Source: Micromussa lordhowensis (Eukaryota > Cnidaria > Anthozoa > Scleractinia > Lobophylliidae). Taken from it: a stretch of DNA of 64,000 nucleotides. The DNA lies in the NCBI GenBank assembly GCA_964020085.1, contig OZ026606.1:7040283-7104282 (forward strand). The letters are read 5' to 3'. A program made the translations under genes and the position numbers. Shown here piece after piece: positions 53,435 to 64,000 of this stretch. The first letter of the stretch is position 1, and every line of letters starts with the position of its first letter. The notes under the pieces are model-generated. The model ran no database searches and was not told where the DNA came from. It was given only the letters and a program-made list of their open reading frames with translations.

Positions 53435-53440
53435 TACATT
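53435..53440. repeat. Polinton target-site duplication, right (TACATT)
   Basis: TACATT directly follows the right inverted repeat, matching 33334-33339. Confidence 0.95.
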
Positions 53441-54204
53441 TTTTAGTTCTTTTTTGTTTTGTAACAAAATACCTCGTAGTCAATGTGTCTGGGCTATGTT
53501 ACGAGTGGATGGATGAGTGGGTGAATGAGAGATGTCTGTATGTCACACCAATCAGATTGGGGCTACTATAAACAACCGATCATGTGTGTAAAGATTTCAT
53601 CCTGATTTTAGAATGGACATCTTTGTTTTTCTACAAACAGGTATTCTTGTATTGGCCTTATTCTGACATTTCCAATGCTGCATTTACTATGGTTAAGCCC
53701 AGGACTTTGTAAATGTGTTTCAAAAGAATTCAGAATTCGATAATCAGTTCAGGAATCATAGTCTTTGGCATACACCAACATGTCACCAAGGCTTGCTTTT
53801 CACATTGCATGAAATTTGTGAATAAAGTGAGTCTTATCCACTCAACAACCTTGTGATTTCTACAACAGAAACAAGTTATCTTAGTCAAAAGGCACTATTT
53901 GGGAAGGTGAGGGGGCTTACCTCTGTGATGGTATTTGCAAGGTTCCCATTAATATCATTTGCATTATGTGCAGTTCTGTAAAAAAAGGATGAAGTTCAAA
54001 CCATTTACAGTACTGGTATGTTTGCGCAAAATCTTTCAGTTTGTGAAAGTCAATTAAAATAGCGCTGTTAGCAGAGTAATACCATCTCATACTCATTTGA
54101 AGTGGTTTTCTCTATCAAAACTGAAGAAATTACTGACGTCTAGTTATGAATGAGAACACTGCTGAGTTTTGAAATTTGTTTTTGTTGCAGGTAAATGTTT
54201 AACA

Positions 54205-54325
54205 CTTAATGACTGGTCCCTTGGGGAACAGTGAATTTTGTTTCCCGAGAATCTCAATGTTTCCGGAGACGAAGTCAAGGGAACATTGAGATTTCAGAGA
54301 AACAAAATTCACTGTTACCCAGCTG
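54205..54325. repeat. Palindromic dispersed repeat (TTAATGACTGGTCCC type)
   Basis: The same family as 3412-3520. The long hairpin pairs GAATTTTGTTTC...GAGAATCTCAATGTTTCC with GGGAACATTGAGATTTC...GAAACAAAATTC around a short GAGACGAAGTC centre. Confidence 0.65.
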
Positions 54326-54768
54326 ACCCTGTAATTATGACGTCATCAGCAATGGTAAACTGCAGCTGTTTTGAGGTCAGATGTTAAATTTGGCATAGAA
54401 CTGTACAATTTCTGGTTTTGTGTCAAAAAATGATATCAAAAACAAATTGTGGGTATGATGTTTTGGTGGGAATTGCGTTGAATGAGAAGGTGATTGATTT
54501 ACTATAACCATCTTCCTTATGGGACTCAACAATAAATTTTCTTGCAAAATCATCAAATCATCTTGGCGTCACATAGTGATCTAATGACCTTTTCTTATTT
54601 TGTTCGTGATTTGTACTTGGAGAATGTGAGACGATGTTTGGTGCAAATTCCTTAAAGTGCTACTATGATCAAATTTTTACCCCTTATCACATAGAATTCT
54701 ACAAAAGATTAAAAGCGCCGTTTTACCGTTTACAAATATCTGCATTGGTTCAGTTCATTTCAATTTAA

Positions 54769-56286
54769 AGTGCCACTATGATCAAATTTTTACCCCTTGA
54801 TTTTTTTGGTTAATCACATAGCATTATACGAAGGATCAAAAACGCCGTTTACCGTTTACAAATATCTGCATTGGTTCAGGAGATATTTAAGTTTGAAAAA
54901 TGAGTAAAATATGCAAATGAGATTACTGATGACGTCATACACTCAACCAAATATTACATGAAGTATATCAATAGCGCTATCTCGGTCAATTTGCAGCAGA
55001 AACCATTGAAACTTGGTAGGCTAATAGTTCTAAATGCAACACATCCACAGCTATAACAATTTCCGTTCCCATGGCAACCCACTCTTTTCCAGTCCCTCTA
55101 GCCTGATATCTATATTTTAGTGATTTTAAGCTTGGAAAACATTACACAAGGCTACGAACTCAACCTAATGTTTTTATATGCTTGCTGGATTATGCAGATG
55201 AGGAGCCATTGGCAAATATCAATATAGAACCCTAAAAGTGGTCAGAAAAGTCTTTAATATTGTGGAGGTCTGGAACCTAGTATGTTGCCATGGTAACAAC
55301 ATTGGTAAGCTCATATTGCAGAGCACCTCTAGTAGAATCTTACTGTAAAAATTCAAACATTTATTATACAAATTGACTGAGATAACCTTGTTTATCATAT
55401 TTGATCAAAATGCGGTTGAGTGTATGACGTCATCACTTGGCTAATTTGCATTTTTTAAAAACTTGAATATCTCTGGATCGAAAAGAGATATTTGAAAACA
55501 GTAAACAGCATTTTTACTCTTGCACAGACTACTTGTTTATGTCTTAAAATGGCTCGGATTTGAAGGATGCGATTTTCGTCATAGTGGCACTTTAAAAAAT
55601 GAGTAAAATATGCAAATGAGATTACTGATGACATCATACACTCAACCAAACATTACATGAAGTATATAAATAGCGCTATCTCGGTCAATTTGCAGCAGAA
55701 AGCATTGAAACTTGGTAGGCCAACAGTTCTAAATGCAACACATCCACAGCTGTAACAATTTCCGTTCCCATGGCAACCCACTCTTTTCCAGTCCCCTCTA
55801 GCCTGATATCAATATTTTGGCGATTTTAAGCTTGGAAAACACTAAACAAAGGCTATGAACTCAACGTGTTTATTTGCTTGCTGGATTATGCAGATGAGGC
55901 ACCATTGGCAAATATCAATATAGAACCCTAAAAGTGAAGAAAAGTCTTTAATATTGTGGAGGTCTGGAACCTAGTATGTTGCCATGGTAACAAAAATTGT
56001 TCAGCTCATATTGCAGAGCACCTCTAGTAGAATCTTACTGTAAAAATTCAAACATTTATTATACAAATTGACTGAGATATCCTTGTTTATCATATTTGAT
56101 CAAAATGCGGTTGAGTGTATGACGTCATCACTTGGCTAATTTGCATATGTTATAAACTTGAATATCTCTGGAACGAAAAGAGATATTTGAAAACAGTAAA
56201 CACTATTTTAACTCTTGTATAGACTACTTGTTTATGTCTTAAAATGGCTCAGATTTGAAGGATGCGATTTTCGTCATAGTGGCACT
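54769..56286. mobile_element. TTAA-flanked MITE with internal tandem duplication
   Basis: The array starts AGTGCCACTATGATC (54769) and ends GATTTTCGTCATAGTGGCACT (56286), with TTAA outside both ends. An internal right end at 55591 is followed by a second copy of the interior (from about 55594) without its left end, giving two units of about 695 bases that are nearly identical. A partial left end also precedes the array at about 54656. It is related to the 14911-15475 element. Confidence 0.7.
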
Positions 56287-57552
56287 TTAAATAGAAGTGT
56301 TTCTACGGGGTGACAAGCCTTGTCACATCAAGTTGAAACACATGGAAATGTTTTGAATTTTGATCATAGCAACTAGTAAAAGCGTGTCAAACCCCCTTTC
56401 CCCCTTTCAATTTTGGAGAATGGCAAAATGCATTCATATGTCTGTTCTAAGTGTTTTGTCAACATTGCTCTGGGGTGGCGAGGGCCAAAATGCATGAAAA
56501 CTGATGTGTTTCAACAATCATGACAAGGCTTGTAGTTTCCCTTGACTCGTCAAAGTTTTGAAATTTGTGGCTTTGTCTGAAGTTGGGATGATTTGTCAAG
56601 TCATCTGTTATCTGTTGGTTGGTTATCTGTACATTATTGTCTCTAGTTGATTGTTGTTGCCACTTATCAAACAATTGACAAAGGAAGTGTTCCCTTTTCT
56701 TCAGTCTCTTTTGTTAGTTGAATGCTGGTGTTCTGTTCATGCAGGTGTCCATGAAAAGTGTCAATGTTGTCTTTGTGTATGAAGATAAAGAGTTGTCAAC
56801 GTTGTACGCAGCCAAAGCAGTATCAGTTGTTATCAAGTTGCAGAGGCATATTTTCAATGTATTTCAATTGCCGTAACAGCAATGGAGCCCCATGGTTGTT
56901 TGGTTATTCTACGTTGACACCACTTTTACCACCTGCAGTATAATTTATGCACCAGGTCAGCTTAAGCCAAGACAAGAGCTGCTAGGTCAATGGATTTCCT
57001 TAATTGGAATTAGACACTCGAGATGAAAAGATACCATAAATAAGCAACAAACATAAGTTATTTATTGGCTTATGGTCGGTCCATAATTATAACCTCAGAC
57101 TTGAAAATGGTGCCCTTGGCCCGCATTTCCAAGACCTCAATCACAGTTTTTCGTGATACAGACATCCCAGCCGTCAGATAACATAATTATATATGTTTTC
57201 CTCGTTTAAATACCAGGTCCCAAATAAATGCTGGGTCTGCCTGGTAGTTTTGTAAATTAATAAGACCCTCAAGGAATTTATATTCAAGGTACACTGTATA
57301 GATAAACTTTAAGTATAATTGAAGATCTTAAACCTTCAAAAATAACGAATAAAAACTCTAATAAACTAAAGGCTCAAATAAACAGCATAAGTCGTGTAAA
57401 TGCCTGATCCATGAAGCCAAGTTTGAAATAAATGCTTGCACTGTTTAATCAAGAAAATATGGTGTAAGAGATGCAAAAATATGTAGACAAATGGATTTGG
57501 GCAGATTTGACAGGATTTGCTAACAAGTAGCTTTTGTTTTTGTATTTTTAAG

Positions 57553-59439
57553 CCTATGGCATTGAGTCAAGTTGGTGGAGCTCCTACTATAAAACGAAGC
57601 CAGGTTAGCATCCTACAACGGATCAACATGAACGCAGTCAGAGGATTAAAGCTTGATGTACCAGATGCTCTGCAGCGTTTGACAAAGCTTGAACAAGCTG
57701 TAAATGGAGTAGTTCAAAGACTTTTAAACTTTGTCACAGTCACATGGAGGAATCCTACAGTTCTCAAGCCTCAGCTAGCAGATATCAGGGACATTGCCGG
57801 TAAGGCAAAGGTAGCCTTGAGATTACTAACCGAATTTGCTCTCAGTTCTTTGGTCAATGCAAGAAATCGTCCAAACCAGGAAGTTAGTGGGAAGCTAAGC
57901 AGAGCAGTAGAGCCATTACTGGAGACATATTATGCAGTGAAGTTGGCATTGCAAAAACTTGATGACAATGGCTGGGATGTTGCTCTGGACAAAGGTGACA
58001 AAACACATGATGAACTTGATCTGATTATGGTTCATATCCGTTCTGTTCCTGAAAACTCACACATTTTAGCGGCAATTATCCGCACTGCTGCAACAATACT
58101 GTACAACACTCCATCCAAGAAGAACAAAGTAGAGCCGACCTCACACAGCTCTAAGAAATCAAATGAAGAGTACCAAGCTCAAACACTAAAGAAAAGCAAA
58201 ATGTCTGTGGTGGAATCAGAACAGTTGGAAGTCATAAAAGACACTGTTGACACTAATTACAAACATTCAGCTAATGGTGGGAAGTGGAGTCCTTCAACTG
58301 TGCGACGTGTCTGTGGCATGGACACACCCAAGCGGAATAGTAATGGCAGTGAGAGACTTGCTGTTGCATGTGATGAAGAAAACGTGGCACCAAAGCTTCC
58401 ATTACGTTTGCAGTCAGTTAAAGGCAAGCAGATAGATTCTGTTTTAGAAGAGTCAAAATCCCCACCACCACCTCCCCAGAGAAAAGATAGCAGTGAAAAG
58501 TGTCAACATCTGAGGCAGAAAAGCATTGACAAGTTTCCTCATGAAGCAGCACATGGGCAAACATCAGGACCACCTCCAAAGCCAAAGTTAGACAGGAGAA
58601 ACACGTCAAGGAAGAGTTATAAGATTCCTTTGTATTCTGAGCAAAGACATGATAAAGGGGACATTATTTGGAGAGAGCATAGGAGTGAAACAGAGCCATC
58701 AACACCCAGACGGAAATGCAATTCAGATCCAACACAGTTACATGACAAGAAAAATACAGAAGAAGACCAAACATTGTCAGAGAAACACAAATTAGCAACT
58801 TTGATGAAACAGAGCACAGTTCACATCTCAGACTCGGATTTGCCACAAAGTTTAAAACAATCAAAGGATGGCCAGTCATGGGGCATCAAACTTGAAGAGA
58901 GAGGAAATTTGTCCTTACATGGTGACAGCTCAGTCATTAAACCACTGCAGCATCATCTTCTCTTAAATCTGAGGAAAGACAATGGTACATCAAATGGATG
59001 TATGGTGTCTTTGAATGATCGAGAACTTTTGGAATTCTATAAATATGAGATTGATGCACAATTATTTGTGTTGAGTGAAGCTGTGAAAGGTTTTTTTGCT
59101 GTTGTTGACAAGAATGAAAGTCCCAAGGTGTTTGTGTCCAGTAGCAAGTTTATTGTGCTGAGTGCACATAAATTTGTCTACATTGGTGACACTTTAAGTA
59201 AGAGAATTAAACATGGTGATCTGAGAAGCGAAGTGGCAGCTGTGACTAATAAACTGTCAAACTGCATCAAGAGTTTAGTGACTGCAACAAAATCTGCAGC
59301 ACTGCAGTATCCAGCGTCAAATGCCATGCGCCAGATGGGTGAAGCTGTAGTTGTCATTAACAATGTTGCTGTTGAACTGTATCAGATTGTGAAGAAAACC
59401 ACAAAGAGTTCCCAAGACAACTTTGGGCACAAGCTGTAA
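57553..59439 (+). CDS. BCAR1-like: Cas-family scaffold, last exon (helical bundle and C-terminal domain)
   Basis: The exon starts after TTTTTAAG at 57553 in phase 0 and ends in TAA, encoding 628 residues; ATG codons further upstream lie in the intron. Residues about 25-200 form the four-helix serine-rich-type domain (DVPDALQRLTKLEQAV, DIRDIAGKAKVALRLL, LSRAVEPLLETYYAVK). A disordered middle carries PPPPPQRK and GPPPKPKL proline-rich motifs, possible Src-type SH3 ligands. The C-terminal domain (LNDRELLEFYKYEIDAQL, FVSSSKFIVLSAHKFVYIGDTL) is the Cas-family FAT-like domain. With the other exons the protein would have about 983 residues, somewhat longer than human p130Cas. The vertebrate YDYVHL Src-SH2 motif was not seen. 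Confidence 0.9.
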   Translation, partial: PMALSQVGGAPTIKRSQVSILQRINMNAVRGLKLDVPDALQRLTKLEQAVNGVVQRLLNFVTVTWRNPTVLKPQLADIRDIAGKAKVALRLLTEFALSSLVNARNRPNQEVSGKLSRAVEPLLETYYAVKLALQKLDDNGWDVALDKGDKTHDELDLIMVHIRSVPENSHILAAIIRTAATILYNTPSKKNKVEPTSHSSKKSNEEYQAQTLKKSKMSVVESEQLEVIKDTVDTNYKHSANGGKWSPSTVRRVCGMDTPKRNSNGSERLAVACDEENVAPKLPLRLQSVKGKQIDSVLEESKSPPPPPQRKDSSEKCQHLRQKSIDKFPHEAAHGQTSGPPPKPKLDRRNTSRKSYKIPLYSEQRHDKGDIIWREHRSETEPSTPRRKCNSDPTQLHDKKNTEEDQTLSEKHKLATLMKQSTVHISDSDLPQSLKQSKDGQSWGIKLEERGNLSLHGDSSVIKPLQHHLLLNLRKDNGTSNGCMVSLNDRELLEFYKYEIDAQLFVLSEAVKGFFAVVDKNESPKVFVSSSKFIVLSAHKFVYIGDTLSKRIKHGDLRSEVAAVTNKLSNCIKSLVTATKSAALQYPASNAMRQMGEAVVVINNVAVELYQIVKKTTKSSQDNFGHKL

Positions 59440-59925
59440 ATGTGTCTTGTTTGTTTTAATGGTAGAAATGTTTGGAGTCAATCAGTTACAACTTAGATAA
59501 TCTCCTTGAATGAAACTTAACAGACATTGTTCTAGACAATGCATTAAGGAAAAAAAAACATTTAAACTGAAATTGTACCCCAAATGTGAAGGCAAAAAGA
59601 TTTATACTTAACAAAATACTGTTTACCAGAAGTTGATTATCCCCCATACTCACTCTTAAAGAATGAGAAATAGACAGTGTTTTTGACTTCTGGTTCTTCT
59701 GGCTGGGGTTAAAACAGTTAGGGGCTAATCAACTTGTGGGCTAAACGACCGGTCACTCTTGTAGCAATTTAACACCAAAAGTTGCAGTATTTGAAGTCTG
59801 GTCAAGCAGTGGGTAGCCTGGGTCAAAGACAGTCTGCTCTGACGCTTGACTATAGAGGATCTTGTGACATGTCCAGTTGTACTTGCCTAGTTCCTCTATG
59901 GCCTAGGCTTTCACGGTCAATTGAC
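59440..59925. other. Cas gene 3' flank
   Basis: AT-rich sequence after the stop codon; it should include the 3' UTR. I did not find a clear AATAAA close to the stop. An adjacent LINE fragment may supply downstream sequence. Confidence 0.4.
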
Positions 59926-59984
59926 TTCAGTGGCGTATCTGGGACAATGTCACCAGAAAAAAATCGTTCCCATGATATTTGGAA

Positions 59985-60520
59985 AGGGTTAGTCCCTTTG
60001 CCTATCAGAGCTCTCTTCACTAGGTCAAATGAAATTCACAGGTGCAACACAATGCATGCTGCAAAAGGAAATTATCTTTGGAAAGAAGTTAAATTGGAAA
60101 ATTTCAAATGCTCTTGTTCAAGAACTGGAGCGATATTATGGAATCAAATTTCTACAAACTGGAGAGATGTATTGAAACCAATTTTTAAGAAAAATCTTTA
60201 GTTGAGACTCTTTCAGATAAGGGTGACTATGGTATGTTGAAGTCAACACCCTGACTCAAATTCTTAAATTAGTACCCGATTAATTTTAACCCATTGTTTA
60301 GCTTATCTCTGGTTAGTCAAAGCTCCTAGTATCAATATTATGTAAATGATAACCAGTCAAAGATATAGTTTGTAATGCTTTGTAAGAAATAGTTGGATAG
60401 TAAGCTTATTGCATATTAATGAAATAAGATAAATATAGACATGCCCCTTCTAGATTATAAAGTGTTGATGTAAATTATTGAAAAAGGAATAAAGTTTTTG
60501 TTGTTGTTGTTGTTGTTGAA
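59985..60520 (+). mobile_element. Non-LTR retrotransposon 3' end
   Basis: The ORF end reads PLPIRALFTRSNEIHRC, then NYLWKEVKLENFKCSCSRTG and AILWNQISTNWRDVLK, the C-terminal pattern of LINE ORF2 proteins (an H-x-NT block, then FS..G...WN). It stops at 60201, is followed by a roughly 300-base 3' UTR and ends in a TTG microsatellite (about 60497-60518), a common LINE tail. The element is 5'-truncated. Confidence 0.6.
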
Positions 60521-60794
60521 ATATTGAGGCTTAGTAACTGTGCAATATGCCATGCAAGCCAAGGAGAGGGTAGAATTGCGTGGGGGGAGGGGGGGGGGGG
60601 GTGGTGGTATCATCTACAAGAAAAATAGCCCAAAACACACTTGCTCAAATAAGACCAAGAATGCCCCTTTGCATGCCCGATTAATGAACATGTTGCTTTT
60701 CCTTATAAACACTTTACGAGTTGTTAAATTTGCCAAGTTAAGGGTACTTTTGTTGGCCAGAAATCCTATTTACCTGTATATGGGTTATTGACAG

Positions 60795-60921
60795 TGCTTG
60801 TTCGGTCAAGATGGATGGATATTGGCCAAGTTCTTTTTTTTGGATGTTTATGGACCAAGATGGAGTCCACTTGCAAAAAAAAGAACAAGGCCAATATCCA
60901 ACCATCTTGACCAGACAAGCT
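60795..60921. repeat. Foldback repeat
   Basis: GCTTGTTCGGTCAAGATGG...GGCCAAGTTCTTTTTTTT (from about 60797) is complementary to AAAAAAGAACAAGGCC...CCATCTTGACCAGACAAGC (to about 60920). The arms are about 45 bases and the loop about 30. Confidence 0.6.
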
Positions 60922-61460
60922 TGGTCAATAAAGGATTTATTATATGGCTTGTGGGGAAATTTTTCTTTTGGGACACTGCAGGTAGTCCAAAGTGGGTGAG
61001 ATAGCTCCATCTTGCCTGCTCTGGTAGCCAACCACAGCACAGGATTTGATTCATCTTGCCCACTCAAGGCACTAGCCATATAATAATAGACATTTCTGAT
61101 TCCTTAAATTGCCTGATTTGACAGTTCTCTTTAACTTTTGCCTTCATGAATATGACAATGAAATGATGGTGATCTCAAAATGGTATTCCATTTCTAGTTT
61201 AATGATTTCTTGTGGATAGCTTTTAACCTCGCGGCTTGAGAAACTGAAGTTATGAATGGTCTGCTTCCCAGATTTTGAGAGATTTGTAACATGATAATGA
61301 TAGAGGGATATATTTCCAACTAAAATGTTGAGAATTGTTCAGGAAATGTGTTCAAGAAGAACAACCTCTGGCATTACTTTTTCTGTTAATTTTTCTTCCA
61401 CAATGATCACATTGCCTTGGCTTATCCTTGATCACTCAGTTTTCTGCTAAGTTTCAGGTG

Positions 61461-61772
61461 TCAGTTGCCATTAGATGGTGAACGGGCTGAGTGAGAGGAA
61501 AGATCATTCTGCCCATGAGAGTTTGATGAACTGTTGCCTCTACCAGAATTCTTTCTGCTTGTGTTTTTCTTAATATTCTGAGGCTGGATGGCTTTGGAAA
61601 CTTTTTCAGCCAGTTCACCAACAAAGTTAAATTCCTTGGCTTTAGATTCACCAAAGAGGAACTTCTGCAGAAAATCAGAATGTTTACCGAGCTCAGTGAT
61701 GTCAGTAATATGGGTAGGCTTAACAATATCCTGAACGTCTATGTTTGTAAACTCGCCTAATCTTGTTCCCAA
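61461..61772 (-). CDS. Unrecognised 103-residue ORF
   Basis: Reverse-strand ORF with a helical first half (ITELGKHSDFLQKFLFGES) and a Ser/Asn/Arg-rich second half ending at TAA. The composition is protein-like and may come from a transposon Gag-type or accessory ORF, but I recognise no domain. Nearby sequence is repeat-rich. Confidence 0.25.
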   Translation of the reverse strand: MGTRLGEFTNIDVQDIVKPTHITDITELGKHSDFLQKFLFGESKAKEFNFVGELAEKVSKAIQPQNIKKNTSRKNSGRGNSSSNSHGQNDLSSHSARSPSNGN

Positions 61773-61904
61773 ATCTCAGACCTGGGAACGAGATTAAAAC
61801 TCGCCATGAAACGATCCCCTTGGGGATGCAGGCGTCTCATGCGATCATCATCATGTCCAAGCCCGTAGACTCGTGATGAGATAAAGTATCGCCATTCATG
61901 ATCT

Positions 61905-62608
61905 GGTTTGAAAACGGATTTTGATAGAGTAAGACCCGCTGATCACTGCTAGCTACGTCGTAGAGCCGAATTGTGGTATAGGTGTCGAGTTAAGGGGTGT
62001 TTTTTACTACGTTTTCTTCCCATATCTTTAATATACGTGTAGAAAAATCAATGATATGACACAACACCATGTTAGACAAGTCGCTAACTGGAAAAAAAAA
62101 TTACGTCACGTGACTCCTTGGGCTTTGCAAATGCCTTGAAAATCCTTAAAATCGCAATAAACAATGTTGAAATACAATATGAATATATTTTTTGAAACGA
62201 TATGACTTATGGCATTTTCCTATGTTTAGAGAACAATCGCCGATTTCGGATCTTTTTTATTGTCATTTATTTTTGTAAGCTGGGAAAAAATATCTTGTCT
62301 AAAGTTAGGAGCCCGATTTATTTTGATCTTGATTTCCACAAATGCAACGTTTGCCCGAGAAATGTTTTTAATCGGAAAAATGTCCCAGAAAAAATACTTT
62401 CAAAATGCAGCCTCGCTTCCATGTCAGTGTAAAAAGACAAAAAACGGTATTATTAATTGGCGATTGTTCTCTAAACATAAGAAAATGCCATAAGTCATCG
62501 TTTCAAAAAATATATTCCCTTAACTCGACACCTATACCACAATTCGGCTCTACGACGTAGCTAGCAGTGATCAGCGGGTCTTACTCTATCAAAATCCGTT
62601 TTCAAACC
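61905..62608. mobile_element. Foldback/MITE-like element with about 95-bp inverted ends
   Basis: GGTTTGAAAACGGATTTTGA...CTCGACACC (61905-62000) is complementary to a stretch ending AATCCGTTTTCAAACC (to 62608). An inner pair (GACTTATGGCATTTTCCTATG near 62203 and its complement near 62490) continues the fold. No transposase is encoded. ORFs inside read through the palindrome. Confidence 0.65.
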
Positions 62609-62929
62609 TTTTCTAACTCGTGGGCCCAACAAAACGCAATTTTCACGGTCCTGGCTACCCGACTAATCGCTAAAATCCTTAACACAAAAAACTGCAAACC
62701 AAACTTCTTTTCGCAAAGTGAAAATGGCTGCCGGTTCAATACTGTCGCTGGGATTGCCTGGACCATATATGGCATGTTTGTCCTTTTGGGGAAAATTTCT
62801 TCGCGCCAAATATTTTCGCTTTTAATGACTTTGGTATTTTTTAGATATTTAGGGCCAAGACCAGCCCAGAAGGCTCGTGAGATACAACATGGCGTCTGGT
62901 TTTCTGAATATCTTCTCTAAAAGCTGATA

Positions 62930-63700
62930 AAGCTCAGATTAAGGCTTTGGACATTATAGTTGGGGACACGTCTGATGATCTCAAGAAACAAATGAAAAAC
63001 AAAATCCCTGATGATCCAACAAAGACAATGGGTTCATATTCGCTAGTGGCAGTAGCAACTGCAGCAAAATACGACTTGACAACTAATATTGATGTGACTG
63101 ACGGACTCACCAGTGGTGCAGAGTGTGTCATAGAATACATAGACTACAGAGTTGAAAATTCTACCAGACCAAGTATTATGTGGAACTCATTTCCACATCT
63201 TGGCATTGACAGGAACCAGCGTAGAGAAAATGCACATTTGTACAAGGCAACCGTATAAATAGAAATTGGACACCAGTATTGGAAGTAACAAGACAATTTC
63301 GAGTCAATAAGGCAAGTCCAAATTCACCGGCGCCAATTTCCACTTAGATCCGCTGCTTTCACCGTTGTCAAGGCAACACATTAAACGAGGCAGTTGTTGA
63401 TTTTCCAGCATCCACAAGAGAGCACATGCATTATGTTGGCTTGAGCCATGTACGAAGCAGCTCTGCACTGCCTATTCTTAATTTGAATGAAAACAAAATA
63501 AAAGTTGGTGAAAAAGTTAAAAGTGAAATGAGTAGACTAAGAACACAAGTAAGCCTCGTGCCTTTAGCAGTGTTACAGACCGACAATTTACACCAAACAA
63601 AACCAATCTTGTTTCAGAATGAGAGGTCTCTGTACCTTCACATAGATGTGTGAAGTGATTACAACATTCAAAAGCCGATGTCAACATTTTTGTTGAACCA
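62930..63700 (+). pseudogene. Pif1-type helicase remnant
   Basis: Separate + strand frames read MDIIVGDTSDDLKKQM, YDLTTNIDVTDGLTSGAEC and TRPSIMWNSFPHLGIDRNQ (62947-63258), then after frame changes FHRCQGNTLNEAVVDFPAST, EHMHYVGLSHVRSSSAL and MSRLRTQVSLVPLAVLQTD (to 63653). The DGLTSGAxxxxxxID and HRCQGxTLNEAVVDF blocks are typical of Pif1/RecD-like helicases, which are widespread in invertebrate mobile elements such as Helitrons. Frameshifts break the frame between the two halves, and the N-terminal Walker A part is absent from the visible sequence. Confidence 0.65.
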
Positions 63701-64000
63701 AAACTTTGCTGTTAGATAGAGATGATAAATATCAGCTAAGTGAATTTACTCTAATTAGAAAACACCAAGAGATGACACGCTGAAAAAGTTTGGGGGAACG
63801 CTGAGTTTATTGAAAGAATAAAATAACCCCCCGGGAGGGAAGGGTGGGTAAAACGAACAACGAGAGGCCGCAAATGACCTTTGGAACATCAGGAGATAAG
63901 TTGACCCAGGAGAAACTTGACACTGCCTACAGACATGACCGCCAACAAAAGGGAGTGTGTTCCTAATTACACGCTTTGACAAGGTCAAAACCACCAAATT
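63701..64000. other. Right-edge sequence without a recognised gene
   Basis: Sequence after the helicase remnant. I see no domain in either strand; the ORF at 63755-63997 on the reverse strand has no recognisable motif. Confidence 0.4.

Larger units (their letters stand above)
53441..57552. other. Cas intron 2, part right of the Polinton
   Basis: The region begins with sequence inverted relative to 31640-31790, then holds a palindromic repeat (54205-54325), a tandem MITE array (54650-56286) and AT-rich sequence up to the acceptor TATTTTTAAG ending at 57552. I see no exon here. Confidence 0.55.

Overview
The window looks like nuclear DNA of a cnidarian, most likely a stony coral. This is inferred from two animal genes with GT-AG introns, many short palindromic repeats and tRNA-derived SINEs of kinds I associate with coral genomes, and non-LTR retrotransposon remnants. 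Two host genes lie on the + strand. The first is the 3' end of an NSUN2-like tRNA cytosine-5 methyltransferase (four exons, 783-4190). The second is a Crk-associated-substrate (p130Cas/BCAR1/NEDD9 family) scaffold gene with a tiny first coding exon (20712-20738), an SH3 plus YxxP exon (25979-27016) and a last exon with the helical-bundle and C-terminal domains (57553-59439). All three Cas exons join in phase 0.

The centre of the window is a complete 20,095-bp Polinton/Maverick virus-like element (33340-53434) inside the 30.5-kb second Cas intron. It has 247-bp terminal inverted repeats that I read as identical, AG...CT ends and a 6-bp target duplication (TACATT), the structural hallmarks of Polintons. 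Left to right on the - strand it encodes: a VLTF3-like late transcription factor, a small acidic protein, protein-primed PolB, a small C2H2 protein, a chromodomain integrase, a phospholipase A2-like protein, a small Cys-rich paralogue, an adenain-type protease, a pX-like glycine-rich protein, a possible ssDNA-binding protein, a major capsid protein, a basic core-like protein, a penton-like minor capsid protein and a PPxY-bearing protein. On the + strand it encodes the packaging ATPase, small proteins, a long and a short fibre-like protein sharing an N-terminus, and a two-segment membrane protein. One further small + strand gene (41109-41342) sits among the - strand genes. This is a nearly full virion-building and replication set.

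Three features of the element stand out. Almost every gene has an AT-only motif of the form ATATA(T/G) abutting its ATG, which suggests a virus-type start-site promoter system that the VLTF3 homologue could serve. The two ORFs without that motif, integrase and protease, are the two whose frames meet the upstream ORF inside a poly-A run (A10 and A17). Between the short fibre gene and the right-end genes lies about 545 bp of non-coding, comparatively GC-rich DNA packed with perfect inverted repeats, including a 10-bp stem enclosing three hairpins. It looks like a structured RNA and fits no class I recognise.

The remaining DNA is repeat-rich intergenic and intronic sequence: a 1.5-kb tandem duplication (8323-11460), a diverged satellite-like duplication with a reverse-transcriptase remnant (5750-7800), several MITE families (two with TTAA target sites, one hAT-like), a tRNA-Thr-like gene inside a long inverted repeat (22603-22877), a LINE 3' end after the Cas gene, and a broken Pif1-type helicase near the right edge. 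Similarity statements rest on motif recognition; no database search was possible.
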